Below, piece by piece: positions 34,332-43,467 of a stretch of 64,000 nucleotides of DNA (the first letter of the stretch is position 1; every line of letters starts with the position of its first letter). The position numbers and the translations under genes are program-made. This stretch comes from LD21 sp963715785. GTDB lineage: Bacteria > Bacteroidota > Bacteroidia > Bacteroidales > VadinHA17. Under the pieces are notes generated by a model. It worked only from the letters and a program-made list of their open reading frames with translations, searched no databases and was not told the DNA's origin. The stretch is taken from NCBI GenBank assembly GCA_963715785.1, contig OY970276.1, positions 1,178,001 through 1,242,000 of the forward strand, written 5' to 3'.

Positions 34332-34811
34332 TTATTCCGAGGTCGCTGTGAGTCCCTGCATACCGGCATCAAGAACAAATTTCCAGGTCCCATCTGGCTG
34401 CTTTTGCCATATAGTAACATAGGTGCCTTTTGTGATTTCGCCTGTTAGCTTATTAGTATTTGTTCGAATTCCATATGTATATCCCAGGTCTCCGCTGCCG
34501 GCTATTTTCTCATATAAAGGTTCGCGTGTCAATACAAATGTAGAATCGTTCTTTCCGGTAAATCTGTCTCTAAAGGACTTTTTTTCAGTATCGGGATATG
34601 AATTATTCCGGAGAATGACTCTCTCGTCAGCCATATAGTGCAGGAACGCTTTGTTCATTCCCTCTTTCGCTGACATGGCAGAAAAATCCCTGTCTGTCTG
34701 CAACAATAATCCGGAAGCCTGATTTTTAGAATTTCTCGAACAACTTAATATTCCAATAAAAATCATTATGAATGCAAAAAGCATTATATTAACCCCGTTC
34801 TTTATTTTCAT
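34332..34811 (-). CDS. SnoaL/NTF2-like (DUF4440-type) lipoprotein
   Basis: Small lipoprotein of 159 aa with lipobox GILSC (Cys near 24). The mature part fits the NTF2-like cone fold of the DUF4440/SnoaL group: a first helix with DRDFSAMSAKEGMNKAFLHYMADE, then strands ending TYVTIWQKQPDGTWKFVLDAG, the usual family finish. Members bind small ligands or serve as accessory proteins, and no catalytic residues can be assigned. It stands alone between two oppositely directed genes. Fold assignment is likely, function unknown. Confidence 0.8.
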   Translation of the reverse strand: MKIKNGVNIMLFAFIMIFIGILSCSRNSKNQASGLLLQTDRDFSAMSAKEGMNKAFLHYMADERVILRNNSYPDTEKKSFRDRFTGKNDSTFVLTREPLYEKIAGSGDLGYTYGIRTNTNKLTGEITKGTYVTIWQKQPDGTWKFVLDAGMQGLTATSE

Positions 34812-34846
34812 ACTGATGTAATTTATTAAAGGTAAAATTTAATTAC

Positions 34847-35719
34847 ATGACAAAACTATATCAAAAACTGATCAACTCATGTCCTTCGGAGTCTGAAATT
34901 AAGAAAGGGCTTAAAAAAATATCTCTGGCTCCGACTGATGCCACTGACAAGCATCTTCTCATGAGTCTTTTGAATATGATTGACCTTACCAGCCTGAATA
35001 CCGATGATAATAAAAGTCATATCATACATTTTACGGGTAAGGTTAACAGCTTCTCGGGCCGTTTTACTAATATTCCAAATGTTGCCGCAATATGCGTATT
35101 CCCGAATTTTGCTGCAGTTGTCAAAGAGAAACTGACCGCCAGAAACGTCAGAATAGCAGCTGTTGCCGGCGGGTTTCCGACCTCGCAGACTTTCAGAAGC
35201 GTAAAGGTCATGGAATGCAAGATGGCTGTTGAAGCAGGAGCTGATGAAATTGATATAGTTATACCCGTAGGTTCATTTTTGGGAAATGATTTTGCAGCTG
35301 TTGCAGATGAAATCAGAGAAATAAAAGGAGCAATAGGGAACAGGCAGCTAAAGGTAATTGTGGAGTCGGGTCTTTTAGGTGATACTGAACATGTATTCAG
35401 AGCATCTATGATCGCAATGGATGCCGGAGCTGACTTTATAAAGACATCAACTGGCAAGACGCCGGTTTCCGCTACACCTGAAGCAGCATATGTTATGTGC
35501 AGAGCCATTCAGGATTTTTACTCAGAGACAGGAATAAGAGTAGGATTTAAGGCTGCCGGGGGAATAGCAACGGTTGCTGATGCTATCACCTATTATGAAA
35601 TTGTCAGGCATTGTCTTGGTGAGGAGTGGCTGAATAATAACCTGTTCAGAATTGGTGCCAGCAGGCTTGCCAATAGCATTCTTTCGGGAATATCGGGGTG
35701 CCCCAGCACTCATTTTTAA
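34847..35719 (+). CDS. deoC: Deoxyribose-phosphate aldolase
   Basis: Class I aldolase of 290 aa that cleaves 2-deoxyribose 5-phosphate to acetaldehyde and glyceraldehyde 3-phosphate. Motifs are IDLTSLN, VAAICVFPNFAAVVKEKL, AVAGGFPTSQT, ADEIDIVIPVG, KVIVESGLL, the Schiff-base lysine in DFIKTSTGK, and VGFKAAGGIATVADA. It is longer than E. coli DeoC (259 aa) mainly at the N-terminus, as in many Bacteroidota. The catalytic set is complete. It is followed by the DUF4271 gene after 98 bases, which has its own promoter box. Confidence 0.97.
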   Translation: MTKLYQKLINSCPSESEIKKGLKKISLAPTDATDKHLLMSLLNMIDLTSLNTDDNKSHIIHFTGKVNSFSGRFTNIPNVAAICVFPNFAAVVKEKLTARNVRIAAVAGGFPTSQTFRSVKVMECKMAVEAGADEIDIVIPVGSFLGNDFAAVADEIREIKGAIGNRQLKVIVESGLLGDTEHVFRASMIAMDAGADFIKTSTGKTPVSATPEAAYVMCRAIQDFYSETGIRVGFKAAGGIATVADAITYYEIVRHCLGEEWLNNNLFRIGASRLANSILSGISGCPSTHF

Positions 35720-35764
35720 GAGTCTGCCATTCTAATATTTTTAATTATCTCTCGGAATTATCAT

Positions 35765-35772
35765 TACTTTTG
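35765..35772 (+). promoter_or_regulatory. Promoter -7 box TACTTTTG for DUF4271-hemD
   Basis: TACTTTTG matches TAnnTTTG and lies 45 bases upstream of the DUF4271 start at 35818. The -33 region is TTTT-rich without a clean TTTG. Confidence 0.45.
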
Positions 35773-35817
35773 CTTTTTGAATCGGCTATTGTAATGATAA
35801 TCTCCTGTCTGGATATA

Positions 35818-36816
35818 ATGCAAGATAGTATTCCGCGCAAAATCAGTATTAATCATGATTCCACGCGTGTAGTCCATGATACTGTGTCCGCAGCAATTTC
35901 CATCCAGCGCAGAGATTCCGAAAAGCACAAAACAGCAGCAGCACACATCACGCTTCCGGTTGAGGCTCCCGATACTACATCTGTTTGTGTCAGGAATGCC
36001 ATATCTGATGTAACTTATTACGATCCGGGTAATATAGCATTCAGGGTTAATTCAAGATCTTACAAGAATTTCCCTTTCAATTTCATTGATAATGTAAGGC
36101 AGCGCGAATCAAAGGAAAAAGCTGTGCTTATGCAACATCTTAAGCCGGGAGATCCCAGGCAGGCAAACCCGCTTCATCCTGACTGGATGATTCTTATAAT
36201 CCTGGTAGCGGCTTTATTATATTCCCTGGTAAAATCTTCAACAAGCCGCATGTCAGCCGGGTTTGGGAAGTTCTTTTTGCTCCGTGGAATTAATGATCAC
36301 AGTTCCCGCGACCTGGGGGGACTTTTTCACTGGCAATCAACAATCCTGAATCTTATTTCCTTCCTCATCCTAGCGCTCTTTGGTTACTCTGCTGTTTCAT
36401 ATTTCGGGATTATCCCTGCTGGGTCAAAGGGAATAATAGTATGGTTAATTACTCTGGGTATTGTTAGCTTTTCTCTTACGATAAGGCATATTGTATGCAT
36501 CCTCACAGGAGAAGCGAGTGGCAGGCAGGAAGTTTTTCGCGATTATCTGCTTGGGGTTTACCAGTCTTACAGATTCGGGGCATTTTTCCTCTCTATCGTT
36601 ATTGTCCTCATTTCATATACCCGAATACTCTCGGTAAAAGGGTTAATAATAACAGGCATTATTATTGTGGGATTACTGTACCTGCTCAGGGTTATAAGGC
36701 TTCTGATAATTTTTCTAAACAGGAATATTTCAATATTCTATTTGATTTTATACCTTTGTGCGCTGGAAATTCTGCCTGTTTTGATAGTAGTGAAATATTT
36801 TACAGGTCTTGTTTAG
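35818..36816 (+). CDS. DUF4271 domain-containing membrane protein
   Basis: Protein of 332 aa. A hydrophilic N-terminal half (1-115) precedes about seven transmembrane helices from HPDWMILIILVAALLYSLVKS (about 120) to the C-terminus. The conserved DUF4271 features are NPLHPDW before TM1 and the central RDYLLGVYQSYRFGAFFL. ATG at 35818 is the most economical start, though the frame is open to 35698. DUF4271 genes typically precede hemD in Bacteroidota, as here, and the pair is separated by 43 bases. No biochemical function is known for the family. Confidence 0.85.
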   Translation: MQDSIPRKISINHDSTRVVHDTVSAAISIQRRDSEKHKTAAAHITLPVEAPDTTSVCVRNAISDVTYYDPGNIAFRVNSRSYKNFPFNFIDNVRQRESKEKAVLMQHLKPGDPRQANPLHPDWMILIILVAALLYSLVKSSTSRMSAGFGKFFLLRGINDHSSRDLGGLFHWQSTILNLISFLILALFGYSAVSYFGIIPAGSKGIIVWLITLGIVSFSLTIRHIVCILTGEASGRQEVFRDYLLGVYQSYRFGAFFLSIVIVLISYTRILSVKGLIITGIIIVGLLYLLRVIRLLIIFLNRNISIFYLILYLCALEILPVLIVVKYFTGLV

Positions 36817-36859
36817 ATTGGCTTGGTTACATTGAAAGTTGAACTAAAACCGTAAAGAG

Positions 36860-37613
36860 TTGAAAATAAAGAAGATTTTAGTATCGCAGCCAGAACCCCT
36901 GAATCCGAAATCTCCATATTTCGAACTGGCCAGAAAATATAATCTAAAAGTTGATTTTAAGCCATTTAATCAGGTTGAAGGCATTTCCTCGAAAGATTTC
37001 CGTCAGCAAAAAATCAATATTCTTGACTTTACCGCAGTTATCTTTACGAGTAAAACCGGCATTGATCATTTTTTCAGGATCTGTAATGAACTGCGTGCAG
37101 TTGTGCCTGATACAATGAAGTATTTCTGTATTACGGAGAATGTGGCATTTTATCTTCAAAAATATATAGTTTACCGGAAACGCAAGATATTTCATGGTAA
37201 GGCTAAGTTCCAGGATCTTATAGACGTAATAATAAAACACAGGGAAGATAATTTTTTTGTCCCGCTTTCGGAACCTCACAATGCTGAAATTCCCGAATCA
37301 CTCGAAAAGAATGGTATCAAGTATACGATCGGAACGCTTTATAAGACAATCAGCACTGATTTTTCAAATCTGACAGATTTCGATTATGACATCCTGGTTT
37401 TTTACAGTCCGTCGGGAATAAAATCATTAAAGGAAAATTTTCCGGGGTTTGTACAGGGTGATATAAAGATTGCAGCTTTCGGGCCCACCACGGCCTGTGC
37501 CGTTGAAAATGAGGGCTCTGAGGCTCGACATAAATGCTCCCAATCCCAAAGCACCTTCCATGACCATGGCTCTTGATGATTTTCTTAAAGAATATAATAA
37601 GAACCTGAAGTAG
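36860..37613 (+). CDS. hemD: Uroporphyrinogen-III synthase, frameshifted near the 3' end
   Basis: Tetrapyrrole enzyme that cyclises hydroxymethylbilane to uroporphyrinogen III. It starts with TTG (36860), MKIKKILVSQPEP. The two-lobed HemD fold is visible: AVIFTSKTGIDHFF in lobe 1, FFVPLSEPHNAEIPESLEKNG between lobes, and DILVFYSPSGIKSLKENFP and IAAFGPTTACAVE in lobe 2. The continuous frame then derails into RHKCSQSQ and stops at 37576. One extra base within 37514-37517 explains this: in the next frame the expected tail LRLDINAPNPKAPSMTMAL and FLKEYNKNLK ends with TAG at 37611-37613, giving 250 aa, the normal size. Since heme is required by the window's cytochromes, a sequencing error is more likely than a real null. 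Confidence 0.9.
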
Positions 37614-37645
37614 CTTCGTCGCAGTGACTCACCAGAATAATTAGT

Positions 37646-37669
37646 AAGGACGTTGCCGGCAACGTCCTT
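37646..37669 (+). terminator. Perfect 24-bp palindrome, terminator between hemD and rnpA
   Basis: AAGGACGTTGCC (37646-37657) and GGCAACGTCCTT (37658-37669) form an unbroken hairpin with no fixed loop, followed by TTA. It ends 10 bases before the rnpA start codon, so it may also regulate rnpA. Confidence 0.75.
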
Positions 37670-37679
37670 TTATGTAAAA

Positions 37680-38081
37680 ATGAATATAATCAGAGAGACC
37701 TTTGATAAGTCCGAAAGACTATGCAGCAGAAAAATCATCGAGACGCTGTTTGACGAAGGAAGAATATTTCATAATTCTCTCTTAAAGGTAGTCTGGAATA
37801 AAGGTCAGTTTCCTTTTCCCGGTCCTGCCCAGGTTGCATTCAGCGTTTCAAAAAGAGGTTTCAGACTGGCTGTTGTCAGAAATCTGATTAAAAGAAGACT
37901 CAGAGAAGCTTACAGGAAAAATAAAAATGACCTTTATAACCAGCTTACAGCCCAAAACATTCAGATAGTTTTTATTGTTATCCTGAAAGGGAATATTGTT
38001 CCTGACTATTCAACTATTGAAAAGTCAATCAAAGAGATGATTAATAAACTGATCATGCTTACGGCAAAGAATGAAAAATAA
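37680..38081 (+). CDS. rnpA: Ribonuclease P protein component
   Basis: Basic protein of 133 aa that assists RNase P RNA in 5' maturation of tRNAs. The core motif AFSVSKRGFRLAVVRNLIKRRLREAYR (53-79) is the RNR signature that contacts the RNA. ATG at 37680 is chosen; a TTG at 37653 lies inside the hemD-rnpA hairpin and is unlikely. No rpmH or yidD is adjacent, and the usual order seen here is DUF4271-hemD-rnpA-S41 peptidase. Assignment is firm. Confidence 0.96.
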   Translation: MNIIRETFDKSERLCSRKIIETLFDEGRIFHNSLLKVVWNKGQFPFPGPAQVAFSVSKRGFRLAVVRNLIKRRLREAYRKNKNDLYNQLTAQNIQIVFIVILKGNIVPDYSTIEKSIKEMINKLIMLTAKNEK

Positions 38082-38135
38082 TGTTAAAGTTCTCTTAATT
38101 GTTTCTTTATCAAAACTCTTCCCGATTTTTCTTTT

Positions 38136-38143
38136 TAATTTTG
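38136..38143 (+). promoter_or_regulatory. Promoter -7 box TAATTTTG for the S41 protease gene
   Basis: TAATTTTG fits TAnnTTTG and lies 27 bases upstream of the ATG at 38171. It separates the protease from rnpA despite the close spacing. Confidence 0.45.
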
Positions 38144-38170
38144 CCTTTCTTAATTTATGGAATAATCGTT

Positions 38171-39913
38171 ATGAAAAAAAGAAATTCTGTTAAGATAATA
38201 GTTGTTTTTGTTCTCCTGGTGATCGTGGGAACCAGTACCGGGTTTCTGCTTAATCACGAGACCAGGGATTTCAGGATCGCTAAAAACCTGGATATTTTTT
38301 ACTCTTTGTTCAGGGAACTCAATACATTCTATGTTGATACGATTGATCCTGATAAGCTCATAAAAACGGGGATCGACGATATGCTAAAAACCCTTGATCC
38401 TTACACTGTTTACTTCCCGTCAGCTGAAGCTGATGAATTTGCAATAATGACTACCGGAAAATACGGAGGAATCGGATCACTTGTAAGACCAGAAGAAGAC
38501 TATGTTGTAATAAGTGAAGTGTACAAAGGCTTCCCGGCAGACAAAGCCGGGCTCAAACCCGGTGATATTTTAAAGAAAGTTGACGGTGTATCTCTGAAAG
38601 GGCTGCCTACCGAAAAAGTAAGTGAACGGCTTAAGGGAGATCCCGGCACAGATATCAATATAACCATTGAGAGGAACGGGAAGGACAGTGATTTTCTTTT
38701 AAAACGTGAAAAGATAGTCATGCCTCCGGTACCATACTGGGGTATGCTGGATTCAAAAACAGGCTATATCCGTTTTACCAATTTCACCCAAAACTGCATC
38801 GACGATGTGAGAGCTGCATTGATAGCATTAAAGAACGAGAATGCACAGCAGATTGTACTTGATCTCAGGGGAAACCCGGGCGGATTGCTGACAGAAGCTG
38901 TTGAAATAGTTAATCTGTTCGTTCCTGAAGGCACGGAAGTTGTCTCCACCAAGGGTAAGGTTAAGCAATTTGATGAAGAATTCAAAACAACAAAACAACC
39001 GGTCGATGATAAAATACCGCTCGCAGTAATTATCAACAGAAGCTCTGCATCAGCATCTGAAATCGTTACGGGAGCAATTCAGGATCTTGACAGAGGTGTG
39101 ATAGTCGGACAGAGATCATACGGTAAAGGACTGGTTCAGATTACGCGGCCCCTCAGCTATAATACACAGCTCAAGGTAACCACTGCAAAATATTACATTC
39201 CAAGCGGGAGATGCATTCAGGCACGCGACTTCTCCCATCCTAATCCGGATGGAAGTGTGGGAATTATTCCTGATTCGCTGATTTCCGAATTTAAAACCAA
39301 ACACGGCAGGATTGTCAAAGATGGCGGCGGTATAACCCCCGATATTGAAGTTGCCCCTGCACCTCTGAGCCAGATAGCTTCAGAGCTGTACCTGAGGAAT
39401 TTCATTTTTGACTTTGCAACCAGATACTACTGGTCTCATCCTGAAATAAAATCTCCGGAACAATTCACCTTCTCCGATAAGGATTACGATGATTTCAGAG
39501 CTTTCCTTATTGATAAAAAATTCAATTACAAAACCGATACAGAAGAATCCCTTAATGAGCTCATAACAAATGCCAAAAAAGAAAAATATTATGATCTTCA
39601 TAAGGATCTGTTCATTGATCTCCAGAGAGATGTAGCACACAATCTGGATCAGGACCTTAAACTGTTCAGGACTGAAATAACAGATCTGATAAAAGACGAA
39701 ATAATAAGCCGTTATTTTTATGAAAGCGGCGCCATAAAATACACGTTAGGTACCGACGATCAGGTTCAGAAAGCACTGGATATACTGAATAATAAAGCAG
39801 AATATGATTCAATTCTTAACGGGACTGAAGGTGCGATTCTGATAACCCGCAAAAATGAGCCGGTACCCGCCAGCCACGCGCCTCATCAGAGAATAAAAAG
39901 CATGTCTTATTAG
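38171..39913 (+). CDS. S41 family C-terminal processing peptidase (CtpA-like)
   Basis: Periplasmic tail-specific protease of 580 aa. A signal anchor (8-26) is followed by an N-terminal helical segment, a PDZ domain (about 95-180, GGIGSLV and GFPADKAGLKPGDILKKVDG) and the S41 core. The core has TGYIRFTNF, LDLRGNPGGLL (231-241), the nucleophile region SSASASEIVTGA (291-302) and general-base Lys319 in RSYGKGLVQ. A C-terminal helical extension (about 410-580) is normal for the Bacteroidota type. ATG at 38171 is chosen because the upstream open part is unlike a signal sequence. It degrades or trims periplasmic proteins from their C-termini. Confidence 0.94.
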   Translation: MKKRNSVKIIVVFVLLVIVGTSTGFLLNHETRDFRIAKNLDIFYSLFRELNTFYVDTIDPDKLIKTGIDDMLKTLDPYTVYFPSAEADEFAIMTTGKYGGIGSLVRPEEDYVVISEVYKGFPADKAGLKPGDILKKVDGVSLKGLPTEKVSERLKGDPGTDINITIERNGKDSDFLLKREKIVMPPVPYWGMLDSKTGYIRFTNFTQNCIDDVRAALIALKNENAQQIVLDLRGNPGGLLTEAVEIVNLFVPEGTEVVSTKGKVKQFDEEFKTTKQPVDDKIPLAVIINRSSASASEIVTGAIQDLDRGVIVGQRSYGKGLVQITRPLSYNTQLKVTTAKYYIPSGRCIQARDFSHPNPDGSVGIIPDSLISEFKTKHGRIVKDGGGITPDIEVAPAPLSQIASELYLRNFIFDFATRYYWSHPEIKSPEQFTFSDKDYDDFRAFLIDKKFNYKTDTEESLNELITNAKKEKYYDLHKDLFIDLQRDVAHNLDQDLKLFRTEITDLIKDEIISRYFYESGAIKYTLGTDDQVQKALDILNNKAEYDSILNGTEGAILITRKNEPVPASHAPHQRIKSMSY

Positions 39914-39919
39914 AACTCT

Positions 39920-40345
39920 TTATTTCCACTGATGTGTATCATCTTCGAAGATCTCTTTTTTCCATATTGGAAGACTCTCTTTAATGAGTTCCACCGTTTT
40001 ACTGCAGGCTTGTATAGCCTGATGCCTGTGACCCGCTGAAACGAGTACAAAAAGTGATATCTCCCCGGCGCTGACAATGCCGGTCGAATGAATAATTTCA
40101 ATAGCTCTTACGTCTGGGAATCCGGCATAAATATTTGCTTTGATCTTCTCAGCCTCAATGCTAACAAGCTCTACATAAGCTGAGTATTCAATTGCCCTGA
40201 CTTTCTTATTCCCTATTTCATCGGATCTTACCTGTCCCAGAAAAATCGTATGCCCGCCTGAATCGGTGCTCTTTCCCATTTTCTCAATGGATTGCAAAAT
40301 CAGGTTTTGTGAAACAGGGCCGTCAGTAAGATAATTTGCCTGCAT
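39920..40345 (-). CDS. moaE: Molybdopterin synthase catalytic subunit MoaE
   Basis: Large subunit, 141 aa, that transfers sulfur from MoaD thiocarboxylate to cyclic pyranopterin monophosphate. Conserved segments are GHTIFLGQVRSDEIGNKKVRAIEYSAYVEL, IIHSTGIVSAGEISLFVLVSAGHR and the catalytic lysine region PIWKKEIFEDDTHQWK at the C-terminus. It is the last gene of the minus-strand run queD-polA-moaD-moaE. Presence of MoaD and MoaE implies that the organism makes molybdenum cofactor. ActB of complex III resembles molybdopterin enzymes but the Act complex itself does not carry the cofactor. Confidence 0.95.
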   Translation of the reverse strand: MQANYLTDGPVSQNLILQSIEKMGKSTDSGGHTIFLGQVRSDEIGNKKVRAIEYSAYVELVSIEAEKIKANIYAGFPDVRAIEIIHSTGIVSAGEISLFVLVSAGHRHQAIQACSKTVELIKESLPIWKKEIFEDDTHQWK

Positions 40346-40374
40346 ATTTATTCTGGTATAACAAGTGCAGTATT

Positions 40375-40608
40375 TCAGCCTCCTGCAAAAGGAGGCATTA
40401 AAGCTATTTCATCTCCCGATTTCAGCAACAGATTTTCGTCAGTAATCACGCTGTTAACCGACAAGCGGAAATTATAATGGACAATTTGCGGAAAATCATC
40501 CTGAATCATCAATTTAAGCTCGTTGACAGATTTTACATTGTGATAATGCTTAAAAGGTATTCCTGATACTTCCGCAAGAACTCCGAAAAATATTACGCTT
40601 ACTTCCAT
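40375..40608 (-). CDS. moaD: Molybdopterin synthase sulfur carrier MoaD
   Basis: Ubiquitin-like sulfur carrier of 77 aa. The beta-grasp core (VSVIFFGVLAEVSG start) ends in the required double glycine, LMPPFAGG, which is adenylated by a MoeB-type enzyme and then thiocarboxylated. ATG at 40608 is preferred; the frame extends to a TTG at 40656 that overlaps the polA stop, but that would add 16 atypical residues. It lies between polA and moaE on the minus strand. Assignment rests on length, the GG terminus and the moaE neighbour. Confidence 0.92.
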   Translation of the reverse strand: MEVSVIFFGVLAEVSGIPFKHYHNVKSVNELKLMIQDDFPQIVHYNFRLSVNSVITDENLLLKSGDEIALMPPFAGG

Positions 40609-40652
40609 TTCTTTACCCAATAACCGATTTTTTGTACCTGTCACTTTTAATT

Positions 40653-43454
40653 TCAATGCGCTTCAAACCAGTTGTTTCCGGTGCCGCCTTCAACAAGCAG
40701 CGGGATATCCAGCTTAACGGCATTAGACATCTCGTACAACACCATTTCCTTTAGCTTTTCCAATTCAGTGATCTTAACCTCAAAAATAAGTTCGTCATGC
40801 ACCTGGAGTATCATTTTTGATGAATACTTCTCTGATTTCATCCTGTTATCTATCCTTACCATTGCAATTTTGATTATATCGGCTGCACTTCCCTGCAGAG
40901 GAGCATTTATTGCGTTTCTTTCGGCATTTCCTCTCACAACCTGGTTGTGGGAATGAATATCCCTTAAATATCTTTTACGTCCAAACATTGTAGTGACAAA
41001 GCCCATTTCCCTGGCCTTCCTTATACTTTCATCCATATAAATTTTAACCCCAGGATAAGACTTAAAATATCCATCAATAAGTTCCTTTGCTTCCTTTCTT
41101 CCAATATTCAGCCGTTCAGAAAGTCCAAATGAGGAAATCCCATATATGATTCCAAAGTTGGCAGTTTTTGCCCGGCTTCTCATCTCCCTGGTAACATCCT
41201 TTATATCAACTCCGAATATCTTGGATGCTGTAGCTGCATGTATATCATTTCCTGAAAGAAAGTCACCTATCATACCTTTATCTTTACTCAGGTGAGCAAT
41301 AAGCCTCAGCTCAATCTGCGAATAATCGGCAGAGAAGAATATGTGTCCTTTTGCAGGGACGAAGGCTTTACGTATCTCTCTCCCCCTTTCGTCTCTTACC
41401 GGAATATTCTGCAGGTTAGGATTATTTGAGCTTAGTCTGCCCGTAGCAGCCACAGCCTGGTTGAACGAGGTATGAATTCTACCTGTTTTCTTATCAACAA
41501 GAAGCGGAAGCGCTTCAACATAAGTCGATAAGAGCTTCCTGAGCCCCCTGTATTCCAACACTTTTTCGACAATCGGATGTTTGCTGGTAAGCCGCTGAAG
41601 TATCTCCTCGTTTGTAATGAACTGCTTGGTTTTGGAAACCCTGGCTTTATCATCAAGCTTTAGTCTGATAAATAGTATATCCCCTAACTGCTTGGGAGAG
41701 GAAATATTAAATTCTGTTCCTGCGAGCTCATAGATCTCCTTTTCAAGCGAAAGAATATCCTCCCGAAGGTTTAGCGTTATTGTCTTCAGATCGTCAAGAT
41801 TCAGTATAACACCATTTCTTTCAATTGTTGCCAGGACACTTATCAATGGCATTTCGATATCGCGCGACAGAGGCTCAAGACCTTCGGATTTGATCCTTGG
41901 CTCGAATACATTCTTAAGCTGATAAGTTACATCAGCATCTTCCACCGCATATTCCATCAGCTTTTCAACCGGCACCGACCGCATGTTTTTCTGGTTGTTC
42001 CCCTTTTCACCTATCAGTGATTCAATATGCACCGGAGTGTAGCTCAGATATGCTTCGGATAATAAATTCATGTTATGACGCATATCCGGTTCCAGAAGAT
42101 AATGGGCTATCATAGTATCAAAGAGTGGGCCTTTCACCTCAATACCATAGCTGGCAAGGACCTGAATATCATATTTCATATTCTGCCCTATTTTCAATAT
42201 TCCGGGATCTTCAAAAACCGGCCTCACCAGTTCAAGGATCTCCCTGACCTCCTTTTGTGATTCAGGGAAATGGATAAGATAACCTTTCCCTTTTTCCCAG
42301 GAAAATGTCAGAGCTACAAGTTCGGCTTCGAGCGGATTTATGCTGGTGGTTTCACTATCAAAACAAAACTCCTTAAGGCTTTTAACCTTTTTAACAAATT
42401 CCCTGATGTCTGAACTGTCTTTGAGCAGGATATATGTATGTTCAACAGTCTCTATTGATGATTTTTCACCGCCGCCGGCAGTTGGTTCTTCTTCAAAAAG
42501 CCTGCCCTGTGCGGATTCAGGCTGGGGAGTAAAAAGTTGCTGGGATTCCCTTGGTTTAAGGGATTTATCTATCTCCGAGAGTATCCTGGCTGCAACTGTC
42601 TTGAATTCAAGTTCATCAAACAGGGCTTTCAGCTTAACCGGATCAGGAACTTCCAGCTCCAGGGCAGTTTCATTCAGCTCAACGGGTACATTTTGTTCAA
42701 TTGTTGCAAGCTTCTTCGACATTTCGATCAGGCCTCTGTTATTCTCTATAATTTCTTTAAGCTTCCCTTTGAGATCATCAGTATGTTTAAAGAGTTCTTC
42801 AATGCTGCCATATTCCGAAATAAGCTTCATTGCAGTTTTTGGGCCTACCCCGGGAGCACCAGGAATATTATCTGCAGTATCTCCCATAAGCGCGAGGATA
42901 TCTATCACCTGTTCCGGACGCTCAACGCTGAATTCCTTCTGAACATCCTCAACTCCCCACAATATCGATTCATTACCGCTTCTTGAAGGCTTCAGCATAA
43001 ATATGTTAGGGGAAACAAGCTGGGCATAATCTTTATCGGGAGTAAACATGAAGGTCGTATAGCCCTGTCCTGAAGCCTTTCGGGCCAGTGTTCCAATAAT
43101 ATCATCGGCCTCAAATCCCGGATAGTCTATAACCGGGATTTTATATGCTTCAATCAGCTTCTTTATATAAGGAACTGCTTTTCTAATATCCTCAGGAGTT
43201 TCGTCGCGATGAGCCTTGTACTCCTTATACATCTCATGCCTGAAAGTCGGAGACGGATGATCGAAAACGACGGCAATATGGGTGGGCCTGCGGTTTCGAA
43301 GAACTTCCTCCAGAGCCAGCAGGAACCCGAATATGGCGGAAGTATTCAGTCCCCTGGAAGTTATCCTTGGATTCTTGATAAATGCATAATATGCTCTGAA
43401 GATCAGTGCATAAGCATCAAGCAGGAAGAGTTTTTTAGTAGTATTATCTGTCAT
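40653..43454 (-). CDS. polA: DNA polymerase I
   Basis: Repair and Okazaki-fragment polymerase of 933 aa with three domains. The 5'-3' exonuclease (1-290) has DAYALIFRAYYAF, DHPSPTFRHEMYKEYK, GFEADDIIGTLA and GDTADNIPGAPGVGPKTA. The 3'-5' exonuclease (about 345-520) keeps its DEDD residues in FDSETTS, GQNMKYD and YAVEDADVTYQL, so proofreading should be active. The polymerase (about 540-933) has motif A ADYSQIELR, motif B RSRAKTANFGIIYGIS and motif C VHDELIFE. All catalytic residues look intact, and length is typical. It starts 13 bases after queD on the same strand. Confidence 0.98.
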   Translation of the reverse strand: MTDNTTKKLFLLDAYALIFRAYYAFIKNPRITSRGLNTSAIFGFLLALEEVLRNRRPTHIAVVFDHPSPTFRHEMYKEYKAHRDETPEDIRKAVPYIKKLIEAYKIPVIDYPGFEADDIIGTLARKASGQGYTTFMFTPDKDYAQLVSPNIFMLKPSRSGNESILWGVEDVQKEFSVERPEQVIDILALMGDTADNIPGAPGVGPKTAMKLISEYGSIEELFKHTDDLKGKLKEIIENNRGLIEMSKKLATIEQNVPVELNETALELEVPDPVKLKALFDELEFKTVAARILSEIDKSLKPRESQQLFTPQPESAQGRLFEEEPTAGGGEKSSIETVEHTYILLKDSSDIREFVKKVKSLKEFCFDSETTSINPLEAELVALTFSWEKGKGYLIHFPESQKEVREILELVRPVFEDPGILKIGQNMKYDIQVLASYGIEVKGPLFDTMIAHYLLEPDMRHNMNLLSEAYLSYTPVHIESLIGEKGNNQKNMRSVPVEKLMEYAVEDADVTYQLKNVFEPRIKSEGLEPLSRDIEMPLISVLATIERNGVILNLDDLKTITLNLREDILSLEKEIYELAGTEFNISSPKQLGDILFIRLKLDDKARVSKTKQFITNEEILQRLTSKHPIVEKVLEYRGLRKLLSTYVEALPLLVDKKTGRIHTSFNQAVAATGRLSSNNPNLQNIPVRDERGREIRKAFVPAKGHIFFSADYSQIELRLIAHLSKDKGMIGDFLSGNDIHAATASKIFGVDIKDVTREMRSRAKTANFGIIYGISSFGLSERLNIGRKEAKELIDGYFKSYPGVKIYMDESIRKAREMGFVTTMFGRKRYLRDIHSHNQVVRGNAERNAINAPLQGSAADIIKIAMVRIDNRMKSEKYSSKMILQVHDELIFEVKITELEKLKEMVLYEMSNAVKLDIPLLVEGGTGNNWFEAH

Positions 43455-43467
43455 TATAAATCTTTAT

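Noticed and set aside
42340..42942. 200-codon open frame on the plus strand inside polA
   Set aside because: It is antisense to the conserved polA exonuclease region and has serine-rich shadow composition with no domain.
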